Assembly: GCA_051646925.1 (NCBI GenBank)
Contig: JBOFDK010000042.1
Coordinates: 1 to 30,822 of the forward strand
Direction of reading: 5' to 3'
DNA from: JBOFDK01 sp051646925
Lineage (GTDB): Bacteria > Bacillota > Clostridia > Lachnospirales > Cellulosilyticaceae
Length of the DNA stretch: 30,822 bases
Shown here: positions 23,390 to 30,822 of the stretch, one piece after another
Layout: each line of letters begins with the position of its first letter
Position numbering within the stretch: position 1 is the first letter of the stretch
The notes under the pieces: model-generated
Databases searched by the model: none
The model's input: the letters and a program-made list of their open reading frames with translations, nothing else
What the model was told of the DNA's origin: nothing
Made by a program: the position numbers and the translations under genes

Positions 23390-25042
23390 ATGAAAAAATT
23401 TGCTAAAAAATTCGCACTTATTACAATCGCAGCTGCGATGGCTACAGCTACATTTGCTGGGTGTAGCAGTCCAAAAGCTACAGGGTCAGTTATTATCGGA
23501 ACAATGGAAATGAATGGAGTATTTAGTCCGTTCTTCTCACAAACAGGATATGATGAAGACATCGTTGAGATGGTGCATGCGCCTCTTATTCGTCCAGATC
23601 GTTACGCACAACCTGAGGAAGCTCTTGCTACATACAATGTAGAAGAAATTAAAAATGAAGATGGAACAGTAAAAGAAACTATTTATACATTTACTATAAA
23701 AGATAAAATGGAATTTAGTGATGGAACAGCAATTACAGCAGATGATGCAATTTTCACTTACTATGTTACATGTGATCCAAACTACGATGGTAGAAGTACA
23801 TTAAGAACAATTCCAATTGTAGGTATGGATGAGTATGTAAATGGTGATGCTGAAACAATTACAGGTATCGAAAAAGTTGATGAAAAAACTTTCAAAGTTA
23901 CACTTGAAGGTGTTGACCCAAGTGCACTTTGGAAAATTGGTGGTGTTCACGTAGCTCCAAAAGCGTACTACGGTGAAGGATTTGAAAAAGGTAAACTAGA
24001 TGGCGTTAAATCAAAAGACGCTACTCCAATGGGAGCTGGTCCTTACAAATTTGAAAAATTCGAAAACAACGTTGTAACGTTAGTAGCGAATGAAAAATAT
24101 TTTGAAGGTGCACCAAAAATCGAAAAACTTAAATTCCAAGTTATGGCGAGTGCAAACAAATTTGAAGCATTAAAAACAAATGAAGTGGATATTACAGACC
24201 CATCATCATCACCAGAAATGGTTGCTCAAGTAAGAGATGCAGGTTTCCATTCAGAAATTATTGATAACTTAGGATATGGATACATTGGTATTAATGCAAA
24301 CCGTATTCAAGATACGAACGTACGTAAAGGCTTAATGCATTTAATGAATAGAAAACCAGCTGTAGACAAATACTACGGTGATTTAGCACAAGTTATTGAA
24401 AGACCAATGTCAACAGTATCATGGGCTTATCCACAAGGAGTATCAGAGTACTACGGATTCAGTCCTGAAAAAGCAGCAGAATATTTTACAGCAGCAGGAT
24501 ATGTAAATGAAGGTGGAAAACTTATGAAAGACGGACAACAACTTCGTATTGAAGTAGGTATTCCAGGTCAAGGTACAATGGACCATCCAACAGCACCAGT
24601 TTTAACACAAATGAAAACAGAACTTGAAAAATTAGGTGGAGTATTAGAAATTTCTGATACAGATTCTACAATCTTCTTTGATCGTTTAAATAATTCAGAT
24701 TGGGATATGTGGGTTGCAGCATGGGGATCTTCAGTAGATCCAGATTTATACCAACTATACCATTCAAACGGTGCATCAAACAGATACAATGTTAAAAATG
24801 AAGAACTTGATCAATTAATCATTGATGGTCGTTCAACAAATGATATTGAAGAAAGAAAAGCAATTTATGCAACAGCACTTGATATCATTATGGAAGAAGC
24901 GGTAGAAATGCCAGTATACCAACGTACAAATATGTATGTATACAATCAAGAAAACATCAACATTGATACATTACCAGAAAACATGACACCATACTTTAGT
25001 CATTTAAATGCAATTCATATGGTTGAAACATTAAGTAAATAG
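23390..25042 (+). CDS. oppA: Oligopeptide ABC transporter substrate-binding lipoprotein
   Basis: This 550-aa protein begins with a lipoprotein signal peptide and lipobox TFAGC (Cys at about 25), so it is anchored outside the membrane. It is an SBP_bac_5 family protein, with PLIRPDRYAQPEEALATYNV, FTIKDKMEFSDGTAITADDA and a GAGPYKFEKFENN segment followed by VVTLVANEKY. Further on are GYIGINANRIQDTNVRKGLM and PVYQRTNMYVYN. It captures peptides and delivers them to OppBC. ATGGAGGAGATGA precedes the start. Codons look adapted to high expression, as is usual for binding proteins. A 171-base gap with a stable hairpin separates it from oppB. Confidence 0.94.
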   Translation: MKKFAKKFALITIAAAMATATFAGCSSPKATGSVIIGTMEMNGVFSPFFSQTGYDEDIVEMVHAPLIRPDRYAQPEEALATYNVEEIKNEDGTVKETIYTFTIKDKMEFSDGTAITADDAIFTYYVTCDPNYDGRSTLRTIPIVGMDEYVNGDAETITGIEKVDEKTFKVTLEGVDPSALWKIGGVHVAPKAYYGEGFEKGKLDGVKSKDATPMGAGPYKFEKFENNVVTLVANEKYFEGAPKIEKLKFQVMASANKFEALKTNEVDITDPSSSPEMVAQVRDAGFHSEIIDNLGYGYIGINANRIQDTNVRKGLMHLMNRKPAVDKYYGDLAQVIERPMSTVSWAYPQGVSEYYGFSPEKAAEYFTAAGYVNEGGKLMKDGQQLRIEVGIPGQGTMDHPTAPVLTQMKTELEKLGGVLEISDTDSTIFFDRLNNSDWDMWVAAWGSSVDPDLYQLYHSNGASNRYNVKNEELDQLIIDGRSTNDIEERKAIYATALDIIMEEAVEMPVYQRTNMYVYNQENINIDTLPENMTPYFSHLNAIHMVETLSK

Positions 25043-25070
25043 TAAATAACTTAATAAAAGGTATGACAAT

Positions 25071-25102
25071 AATCACCAACCCATACAGGAGGGTTGGTGA
25101 TT
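25071..25102 (+). promoter_or_regulatory. Intercistronic hairpin between oppA and oppB
   Basis: AATCACCAACCC and GGGTTGGTGATT form a perfect 12-bp stem with an eight-base loop (ATACAGGA). It lacks a U-tract, so it is more likely a 3' stabiliser or partial attenuator that lets oppA be made in excess of the permease genes. Confidence 0.7.
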
Positions 25103-25225
25103 AATATCAGCCTACAATAAGAATTATGTAAATTAACATAAAAAAAGTCTAATGATAAATTGTAAGTTGATATTAATCAAATAAATTATACACTATAAAA
25201 AATAGAAAAAGGAGTGAGTCGTAAA

Positions 25226-26194
25226 ATGTGGCAATATATCGTAAGAAGATTAGGTGTTTCGCTAATCGTATTGTTGGGAGTTTCAATGCTTATTTACGGG
25301 CTAATTAGAACATCTCCAGCAGATTATGTAAGCACGATAACAGCAAATATTCCAGAAGTGACAGAAGAAATGCGTGCAAATTTAGAATCGCTATATGGCC
25401 TTGATAAAGGTATGGTAGAAGGTTATGTTGAGTGGATAGGCGATATGGTTAAAGGTGATTTAGGAACTTCGTTTATATTTAAAAAACCAGTTGGTGAAGT
25501 TATTAAATCAAAAATGTGGATTTCTTTTTCAATGGCGTTTCCAGCATATATTTTACAAATGTTAATAGCAATTCCGCTAGGTATTATTTCGGCAACAAAA
25601 CAATATTCTAAGACGGATTACGCAGTTACAGTTTTTGCCTTAATGGGTATTTCACTACCAAGTTTCTTCTTTGCAGCAATTTTACAAAGAATTTTTGCAA
25701 TGTGGTTAGGTGTAGTTCCATTACAAGGTATGATTAATGCAAGAGCAGATTACGAAGGAATAATGCATTATGTAGACCTTGCACACCATTTTATTTTACC
25801 AATCGCAGTTTTAACTGTATTAGGTATAGGTGGGCTTATGCGTTATAGCCGTACAAACATGCTTGAAGTTTTAAATGCAGATTATATTCGTACAGCACGT
25901 GCGAAAGGACTTAGTGAACATACAGTTATTTACAAACATGCGTTTAGAAATACATTAATTCCAATCGTTACTATGGTAGGTGGTATGATTCCAGGACTAT
26001 TTAGTGGTGCGATGATTACAGAAGGAATTTTCTCAATTGACGGATTAGGTGGTGCATCATTACAAGCACTTAGACAAGGTGATATTCCTTATATGATGGG
26101 ATTCTTAATGTTTTTAGCAATTCTTACATTATTAGGAAACTTAATTTCAGACGTACTCTATGCAGTGGTTGACCCACGCGTAAGACTTAAGTAA
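25226..26194 (+). CDS. oppB: Oligopeptide ABC transporter permease OppB
   Basis: ATG 25226 is chosen because AAAGGAGTG lies upstream; a GTG at 25214 overlaps that site. The 322-aa protein has an N-terminal helix (VRRLGVSLIVLLGVSMLIYG), an external loop with ISPADY-like TSPADY, and further helices. The EAA loop, which docks the ATPase, is seen as DYIRTARAKGLSEHTVIYKH then AFRNTLIPIVTMVG. TGAMITEGIFS-like and GLGGASLQALRQGDIPYMMG segments are typical of OppB/DppB. It forms the membrane channel with OppC. Only 13 bases separate its stop from the oppC start. Confidence 0.95.
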   Translation: MWQYIVRRLGVSLIVLLGVSMLIYGLIRTSPADYVSTITANIPEVTEEMRANLESLYGLDKGMVEGYVEWIGDMVKGDLGTSFIFKKPVGEVIKSKMWISFSMAFPAYILQMLIAIPLGIISATKQYSKTDYAVTVFALMGISLPSFFFAAILQRIFAMWLGVVPLQGMINARADYEGIMHYVDLAHHFILPIAVLTVLGIGGLMRYSRTNMLEVLNADYIRTARAKGLSEHTVIYKHAFRNTLIPIVTMVGGMIPGLFSGAMITEGIFSIDGLGGASLQALRQGDIPYMMGFLMFLAILTLLGNLISDVLYAVVDPRVRLK

Positions 26195-26207
26195 AGGAGT
26201 GATGATT

Positions 26208-27194
26208 ATGGAAAAAGACAAAAACAAAAAAAATGAACAAATTAATTTAGAGAAAGTCGTTACTCCTTCGCAGTTGGTCATAAAACGATTTTTGCGCAAC
26301 AAACTTGCAATAGCAGGGCTTGTTACAATTACAATTATGTTTATGCTTTCTTTTTTAGGCCCGATATTTTACCCACATGGAGAATATACAATTTTCTTTG
26401 AAAAAGATGGAGTAGAATTTTCATCAGATGACCATAAAGGTGTTGATGTTACAAGTGAGGGTGTAAAACTTTTAGCAAAAGAAAAACCAACAGCAGAACA
26501 TCCACTAGGTATAGATAAAGATGGGCGTGATGTATTAGCTCGTATTATGTATGGTGGTCAAATTTCATTAATTATAGGATTTATAGTTGTAGGCTTCCGA
26601 ATTGTTTTAGGTGTTATATTAGGAGGTATCGCAGGTTACTATGGAGGAAGAGTCGATAATGCAATTATGCGACTTGTAGATATATTTTACTGTTTACCAG
26701 ATTTACCAATTATGCTTATAGTAAGTAGTATTCTTCTAGCTTGGGGAGTACCACAAGAGTATAAAATTTATTTCTTAATGCTTGTAATGGGTATTTTGGG
26801 ATGGGCAGGTATTGCTCGTCTTGTACGTGGTCAAATTCTTAGTTTACGTGAACAAGAATACATGGTTGCTGCAGAAGCAGTAGGACTACATCCAGCAAGA
26901 CGTATTATGAAACATCTTATTCCAAATGTTATGCCACAGTTAATCGTTATTGCGACTATGGGAATTGGTAGTGCGATTCTTGCAGAAGCTGCTTATAGTT
27001 ATTTGGGTGTTGGAGTACCATTCCCTTACGCATCATGGGGTAACATGGTAACTGTAGTTAGTGATCCAATTATTATGAGAGAGTATATTTTCATGTGGTT
27101 TCCACCAGGTTTATGTATCTTATTAACTGTACTAGGGTTTAACTTTGTAGGTGATGGTCTTCGTGATGCCTTTGACCCTAAAATGAAAAGGTAG
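26208..27194 (+). CDS. oppC: Oligopeptide ABC transporter permease OppC
   Basis: ATG 26208 has AAAGGAG at an 8-base spacing; the alternatives at 26199 (GTG) and 26202 (ATG) are too close to it. The 328-aa protein has a charged cytoplasmic N-terminus, a first helix (LAIAGLVTITIMFMLSFLGP), an external domain containing HPLGIDKDGRDVLARIMYGG and four or five more helices. The EAA loop is EQEYMVAAEAVGLHPARRIM then KHLIPNVMPQLIVIA. The external insert (KDGVEFSSDDHKGVDVTSEG) is longer than usual. It pairs with OppB as the peptide channel. Confidence 0.94.
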   Translation: MEKDKNKKNEQINLEKVVTPSQLVIKRFLRNKLAIAGLVTITIMFMLSFLGPIFYPHGEYTIFFEKDGVEFSSDDHKGVDVTSEGVKLLAKEKPTAEHPLGIDKDGRDVLARIMYGGQISLIIGFIVVGFRIVLGVILGGIAGYYGGRVDNAIMRLVDIFYCLPDLPIMLIVSSILLAWGVPQEYKIYFLMLVMGILGWAGIARLVRGQILSLREQEYMVAAEAVGLHPARRIMKHLIPNVMPQLIVIATMGIGSAILAEAAYSYLGVGVPFPYASWGNMVTVVSDPIIMREYIFMWFPPGLCILLTVLGFNFVGDGLRDAFDPKMKR

Positions 27195-27203
27195 GTGATT
27201 GCG

Positions 27204-28367
27204 ATGGGATTATTTAATAAATCAACTGAAGAACAAAAACAACAACGTAAACAAGCTAAGTCACGCATGAAAGACATTGCGAAACAAAATAGAGGAATTA
27301 TTAAAAAGTTTGAAGCAGAAAAAAAACGTAAAGATGTTAAGCCTTCTGAATATGCAGCAACAATGAGTAACGATGATAACTTGTTAGAAATTGACAATCT
27401 GCATACTTATTTCTACACAGATATGGGTATAGTACGTTCAGTAAACGGTGTAAATATTGCAATTCCAAAAGGAAAAACAGTTGCACTTGTAGGTGAGTCA
27501 GGGTGTGGTAAGTCTGTAACAAGTCTTTCTATTATGAAACTTGTTCAAGCACCAGCAGGGCAAATTACAGATGGACAGATTCGTTACAATCGTAAAACAG
27601 GTCCAATTGATATAGTTAAAACACCAATTCAAGAAATGCAAAAAATTCGCGGAAATGAAATTGCAATGATTTTCCAAGAGCCTATGACAAGTCTTAACCC
27701 AATTTTCAAAATTGGTGATCAAATTGATGAAGCTATTATGCTGCATCGTCCAGAAATGTCAAAAGAAGATGTTAAAAAGCAAACAATTGAAATGTTAACA
27801 CTTGTTGGAATCGCGCGTGCTGAAGGTGTTTATGAGTGTTATCCTCATGAATTATCAGGTGGTATGCGTCAACGTGTTATGATTGCTATGTCACTATCAT
27901 GTGAGCCACAGCTTATCATTGCGGATGAGCCAACTACAGCATTAGACGTAACAATTCAAGCACAGATTCTTGACTTACTTCGTCAAATCAAAACTAAAAT
28001 TGATGCAAGTATACTTCTAATTACACATGATTTAGGAGTAGTTGCTGAGATGGCAGACTATGTAGTAGTTATGTATGCTGGAAAAATTGTAGAGCAAGGG
28101 ACAGCAATGGAAGTTTTCTTAAATCCAAAACATCCATATACAATGGGACTTATTAAAAGTAAGCCAGCAGTAAACAAAAAAGTAGACAGATTATACTCAA
28201 TACCAGGCCAAGTGCCAAATCCAGTTAATATGCCAACACACTGTTTCTTTAAAGACCGTTGTGAACACTGCATAAATGTATGTAATGGAGATATTCCAGT
28301 ATTACGTAAAATTGGTGATGACCACGCTGTTGCATGTCATTTATATACTGTAGAGGAGGGGAAATAG
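27204..28367 (+). CDS. oppD: Oligopeptide ABC transporter ATPase OppD
   Basis: ATG 27204 follows GGTAGGTG, and the stop of oppC is 9 bases upstream. The 387-aa protein has Walker A GESGCGKS, signature LSGGMRQR, Walker B LIIADEPTTALD and an H-loop in LLITHDLGVVAEMADYV. The C-terminal oligopeptide-type extension has the cysteine motif CFFKDRCEHCINVC, which may bind an iron-sulphur cluster as in related Dpp/Opp ATPases. An extra N-terminal stretch of about 55 residues, rich in Lys, Gln and Glu (STEEQKQQRKQAKSRMKDIA), precedes the first beta-strand and is not part of the usual OppD. Confidence 0.95.
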   Translation: MGLFNKSTEEQKQQRKQAKSRMKDIAKQNRGIIKKFEAEKKRKDVKPSEYAATMSNDDNLLEIDNLHTYFYTDMGIVRSVNGVNIAIPKGKTVALVGESGCGKSVTSLSIMKLVQAPAGQITDGQIRYNRKTGPIDIVKTPIQEMQKIRGNEIAMIFQEPMTSLNPIFKIGDQIDEAIMLHRPEMSKEDVKKQTIEMLTLVGIARAEGVYECYPHELSGGMRQRVMIAMSLSCEPQLIIADEPTTALDVTIQAQILDLLRQIKTKIDASILLITHDLGVVAEMADYVVVMYAGKIVEQGTAMEVFLNPKHPYTMGLIKSKPAVNKKVDRLYSIPGQVPNPVNMPTHCFFKDRCEHCINVCNGDIPVLRKIGDDHAVACHLYTVEEGK

Positions 28368-29354
28368 ATGAGTGAAAAATCACAAAACATATTAGAAGTA
28401 AAAGAACTAAAAAAATATTTCCCTATCAAAGCGGGAATATTTCAAAAGACAGTAGGCCACGTTAAAGCTGTAGATGGTATTTCTTTCAATATCAAAAAAG
28501 GTACAACATTTGGACTTGTAGGTGAGTCAGGTTGTGGTAAAACAACAGTAGGTCGTACATTATTACGTTTACAAGAAAATTCAGGCGGAAACGTATTATT
28601 CGATGATAAAGATGTTTTCAAACTTTCTAAAAAAGAACTTAGAAACATAAGACCGCAAATGCAGCTTATTTTCCAAGATCCATACAGTTCATTAAGCCCA
28701 CGTATGCCAGTTGGTGAAATTATCGGTGAAGCAGTACGTGAGCATGGGATTGTACCAAAAGAAGAAGTACGTGATTATGTAATGAAAATTATGCAAGAAT
28801 GTGGTTTACAACCACATCATATTGACCGTTACCCACATGAATTTTCAGGTGGTCAACGTCAAAGAATATGTATCGCGCGTGCAGTAGCACTTCAGCCAAA
28901 AGTAATAGTGGCAGATGAGCCAGTTTCAGCACTTGACGTATCTATTCAAGCACAGATTATAAACTTACTTATGGACCTTCAAAAAGAGCATCAATTAAGC
29001 TACTTATTTATATCACATGACCTTAGCGTTGTAGAACATATTGCAGACGAAGTTGGTGTTATGTACTTAGGTAACCTTGTTGAAAAAGCATCTAAAGAAG
29101 AATTATTCAAAAATCCATTACATCCATATACAAAAGCACTTTTTAGTGCGGTACCAGTACCGGATCCAACAGTTAAGATGAATCGTATCGTCTTACAAGG
29201 AGATATTCCATCACCGGCTAACCCACCATCAGGTTGCAAATTCCATACACGTTGTCGTGAATGCATGGAAATATGTAAAACGGTTGCACCAGAATATAAA
29301 GAACATGGTAAAGATCACTTTGTATCATGCCATCTTTATAATGACAAAAAGTAA
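28368..29354 (+). CDS. oppF: Oligopeptide ABC transporter ATPase OppF
   Basis: ATG directly follows the oppD stop, with GAGGAGGGGAAA inside the end of oppD, so the genes are translationally coupled. The 328-aa protein has Walker A GESGCGKTTVG, Q-loop MQLIFQDPYSSLSPRM, signature FSGGQRQRICIARAVAL, Walker B VIVADEPVSALDVS and an H-loop in LFISHDLSVVEHIADEV. The C-terminal extension carries CKFHTRCRECMEIC, the cysteine motif of oligopeptide ATPases. With OppD it powers peptide import. Length is normal. Confidence 0.96.
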   Translation: MSEKSQNILEVKELKKYFPIKAGIFQKTVGHVKAVDGISFNIKKGTTFGLVGESGCGKTTVGRTLLRLQENSGGNVLFDDKDVFKLSKKELRNIRPQMQLIFQDPYSSLSPRMPVGEIIGEAVREHGIVPKEEVRDYVMKIMQECGLQPHHIDRYPHEFSGGQRQRICIARAVALQPKVIVADEPVSALDVSIQAQIINLLMDLQKEHQLSYLFISHDLSVVEHIADEVGVMYLGNLVEKASKEELFKNPLHPYTKALFSAVPVPDPTVKMNRIVLQGDIPSPANPPSGCKFHTRCRECMEICKTVAPEYKEHGKDHFVSCHLYNDKK

Positions 29355-29629
29355 TGGCTAGAAAAAAGAAAGAGCCTTTCGTAGATGATGGGCGAACAAT
29401 TGCAAATATGAACGTACCAGGAATGCCATGGCATTTAGATGGACCAAAAGTACCAACTATTGACGATATGTCAACTAAAAAAGAACATATTGAAGAATTA
29501 CAACTAACAAAAAAAGAACGACGAGCGATGATTCGTGGTGTTATGATGGCAGTTATGCCAATAACGTTTATTTTTGTAGTAGGGTATTTTATAATATTTT
29601 TGTTCATTCATTTTGTATGGCTTTCCTAA
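29354..29629 (+). CDS. Small membrane protein at the end of the opp operon
   Basis: ATG overlaps the oppF stop codon by one base (TAATG), which indicates translational coupling. The 91-aa product begins with a basic stretch, then a conserved-looking segment FVDDGRTIANMNVPGMPWHL. A charged helix follows (STKKEHIEELQLTKKERRAM), and then one hydrophobic C-terminal segment (about 63-88). It is therefore a tail-anchored or single-pass protein with most of its mass in the cytoplasm. I recall similar short proteins next to opp genes in other Lachnospiraceae-type genomes, but cannot verify this here. No function is known. A strong terminator follows, so it is the last gene of the opp operon. Confidence 0.8.
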   Translation: MARKKKEPFVDDGRTIANMNVPGMPWHLDGPKVPTIDDMSTKKEHIEELQLTKKERRAMIRGVMMAVMPITFIFVVGYFIIFLFIHFVWLS

Positions 29630-29661
29630 AAAGCTAGTCCTTAGGGGCTAGCTTTTTTTTT
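29628..29661 (+). terminator. Terminator of the opp operon
   Basis: AAAAGCTAGTCC, loop TTAG, GGGCTAGC and a run of nine T. The stem has one T-G pair and starts at the stop codon of the last gene. Confidence 0.9.
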
Positions 29662-29726
29662 GGAAACTTTGAATATAACTATAAAAATAGTAAAAAACTT
29701 ATTTTAAATTAAAAGGAGCTTAAATT

Positions 29727-30299
29727 ATGGAATTACTAAAAGAAAAAATATTAAGTGAAGGTACTGTGAAACCAGGCAATGTTTTAAAAGTGGATAGTTT
29801 TTTGAATCATCAAATGGATATAAATTTATTTAATGCGATGGGAGAAACTTTTAAGCAATTATTTAAGGATACTAAAATCACTAAAATATTAACTATTGAA
29901 GCTTCAGGTATTGGAATAGCATGTATAGTAGCGCAGTATTTTAACGTTCCAGTTATTTTTGCAAAAAAATCAGAAACACTAAATATTGATGGAGACGTTT
30001 ACACAAGTAAAGTACATTCTTTTACACATCAAAAAGAATACCAAATAAGAGTAAGTAAAAAATATTTAAATGAAGAAGATACAGTTTTAGTAATTGATGA
30101 TTTTTTAGCAAAAGGAAAAGCGCTAAAAGGGCTTATAGATATTATCAATCAATCAGGTGCAAAGCTAAGTGGTTGTGGTATTGCGATTGAAAAAGGTTTT
30201 CAAGGTGGCGGTGATGAGCTTAGAAGCAAAGGAATACGAGTGGAATCATTAGCAATTGTTGATGAAATGACAGACACAAACTTAACATTTCGTAAATAA
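29727..30299 (+). CDS. xpt: Xanthine phosphoribosyltransferase
   Basis: This 190-aa cytoplasmic enzyme converts xanthine and PRPP to XMP in purine salvage. The N-terminal MELLKEKILSEGTVKPGNVL then KVDSFLNHQMD, the TIEASGIGIA segment and the PRPP-binding loop VLVIDDFLAKGKAL are typical of Xpt. GFQGGGDELRSKGIRVESLA is also characteristic. Length is usual. AAAAGGAGC lies 8 bases before ATG. In many Firmicutes xpt is preceded by a guanine riboswitch and followed by pbuX; neither is seen here. The 65-base leader is too short for the riboswitch. A terminator follows. Confidence 0.95.
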   Translation: MELLKEKILSEGTVKPGNVLKVDSFLNHQMDINLFNAMGETFKQLFKDTKITKILTIEASGIGIACIVAQYFNVPVIFAKKSETLNIDGDVYTSKVHSFTHQKEYQIRVSKKYLNEEDTVLVIDDFLAKGKALKGLIDIINQSGAKLSGCGIAIEKGFQGGGDELRSKGIRVESLAIVDEMTDTNLTFRK

Positions 30300-30328
30300 T
30301 AAAATTTAAATAATAATACTTATATAAT

Positions 30329-30372
30329 AAAAAACACCGAACGAAGTAAAATGCTTCGTTCGGTGTTTTTTT
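30329..30372. terminator. Bidirectional terminator after xpt
   Basis: A6 CACCGAACGAAG, loop TAAAATG, CTTCGTTCGGTG T7. This strong stem serves xpt and also the minus-strand gene, whose stop codon lies in the T run. Confidence 0.92.
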
Positions 30373-30822
30373 AGTACATATCAGAAAAATCATTATCGTC
30401 ATATTCTGGCACAGATGAATCATCATCAGTTTCAGAATCATTATCAAAATATCCGCCTTGTTCCAAAATATTTGATAAAAACATTGCAGTATAAAGATTT
30501 TGAATAGGAGACTTAACATTTGTAAATCCATTCAAAACATACTCATAAAATGTTGCATTTTGCATCGTAAAAGGCATGACAGAGATAAAATACTGCATAC
30601 GGAGTTTACGTTCTACAGGAGGCATACATTCAAGTTGTTCACGTAAAGAAGCTAAGAAATCACGTAAATAGCTAGTTACAGATGAACTATAAGGCTGATG
30701 AGGTGCGATATCAAATCCAAAAGCTTGGTGGATAGATATATTTAAATGCGTAACCATCAAAGTAAATAGAGGATCTATATCTGATTGTTTGCAAACTGCT
30801 TCAAAACGTGTTTGAATTTGAG
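30371..30822 (-). CDS. Protein of unknown function, C-terminal part
   Basis: The frame stays open to the window edge (the last complete codons read QIQTRFEAVCKQSDIDPLFT), so the start lies outside and the ATG/TTG codons near 30760 are internal. About 150 residues are visible. They are mostly helical, with SYLRDFLASLREQLECMPPV and RKLRMQYFISVMPFTMQNAT as clear segments. The last 25 residues are very acidic (SETDDDSSVPEYDDNDFSDM). No signal, membrane segment or known motif is seen. It shares its terminator with xpt. I cannot name it. Confidence 0.7.
   Translation of the reverse strand, partial: QIQTRFEAVCKQSDIDPLFTLMVTHLNISIHQAFGFDIAPHQPYSSSVTSYLRDFLASLREQLECMPPVERKLRMQYFISVMPFTMQNATFYEYVLNGFTNVKSPIQNLYTAMFLSNILEQGGYFDNDSETDDDSSVPEYDDNDFSDMY

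Noticed and set aside
25071..25102. Terminator after oppA
   Set aside because: The stem is strong but no U-tract follows, and oppB to oppF complete the same transporter; read-through is more likely.

Overview
The window looks like a chromosomal segment from a low-G+C, spore-lineage Firmicute, probably a clostridium of the Lachnospirales type. The grounds are strong A+T bias, near-consensus AGGAGG ribosome-binding sites, many U-tract terminators, a T-box, a tandem glycine riboswitch, a PdaA-type spore-cortex deacetylase, an SLH-domain protein and a short S1-like protein. The genus assignment is inference. I saw no rRNA, tRNA, CRISPR array, insertion sequence or prophage.

Layout. (a) 1-333: end of a CvfB-like S1/winged-helix gene and its terminator. 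(b) 429-5165: a cell-envelope block with a DUF4358-type lipoprotein carrying a repetitive spacer, an MBOAT O-acyltransferase, a DHHW/AlgJ-like partner and an SLH-domain protein. The SLH ribosome-binding site lies in a long imperfect hairpin whose left arm overlaps a candidate promoter. (c) 5164-7721, minus strand: PdaA-like deacetylase and an unrecognised 541-aa membrane protein. (d) 7996-8663: DUF2238/YjdF-like membrane protein. (e) 8695-11935: peptidase T diverging from a Uup/YfmR-type ABC-F ATPase. (f) 12000-13196: S1-domain protein with terminator, then an intergenic region with a TAA microsatellite and a perfect 22-bp inverted repeat. (g) 13452-17736: coiled-coil membrane protein, then a promoter and T-box controlling a 66-aa membrane protein plus valS. 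(h) 17764-19768: promoter, tandem glycine riboswitch and Na+/alanine-glycine symporter. (i) 19856-22784: MATE transporter converging on citrate synthase. (j) 22890-23280: a tandem-repeat array and a candidate promoter. (k) 23390-29661: an oligopeptide ABC transporter operon (oppABCDF) ending in a small membrane protein. (l) 29727-30822: xanthine phosphoribosyltransferase and a truncated minus-strand gene of unknown function.

How the genes fit together. MBOAT and DHHW proteins are an established acyl-transfer pair acting on extracellular polymers, and the neighbouring lipoprotein and SLH protein are probably also at the cell surface. Peptidase T and the opp operon suggest peptide use, and amino-acid supply is sensed by the valS T-box and the glycine riboswitch. 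No complete new defence or mobile system is visible. The most interesting unexplained signals are the promoter-embedded hairpin of the SLH gene, the T-box-controlled small membrane protein, the opp-linked small protein, the orphan 22-bp palindrome and the tandem duplications that begin at stop codons.
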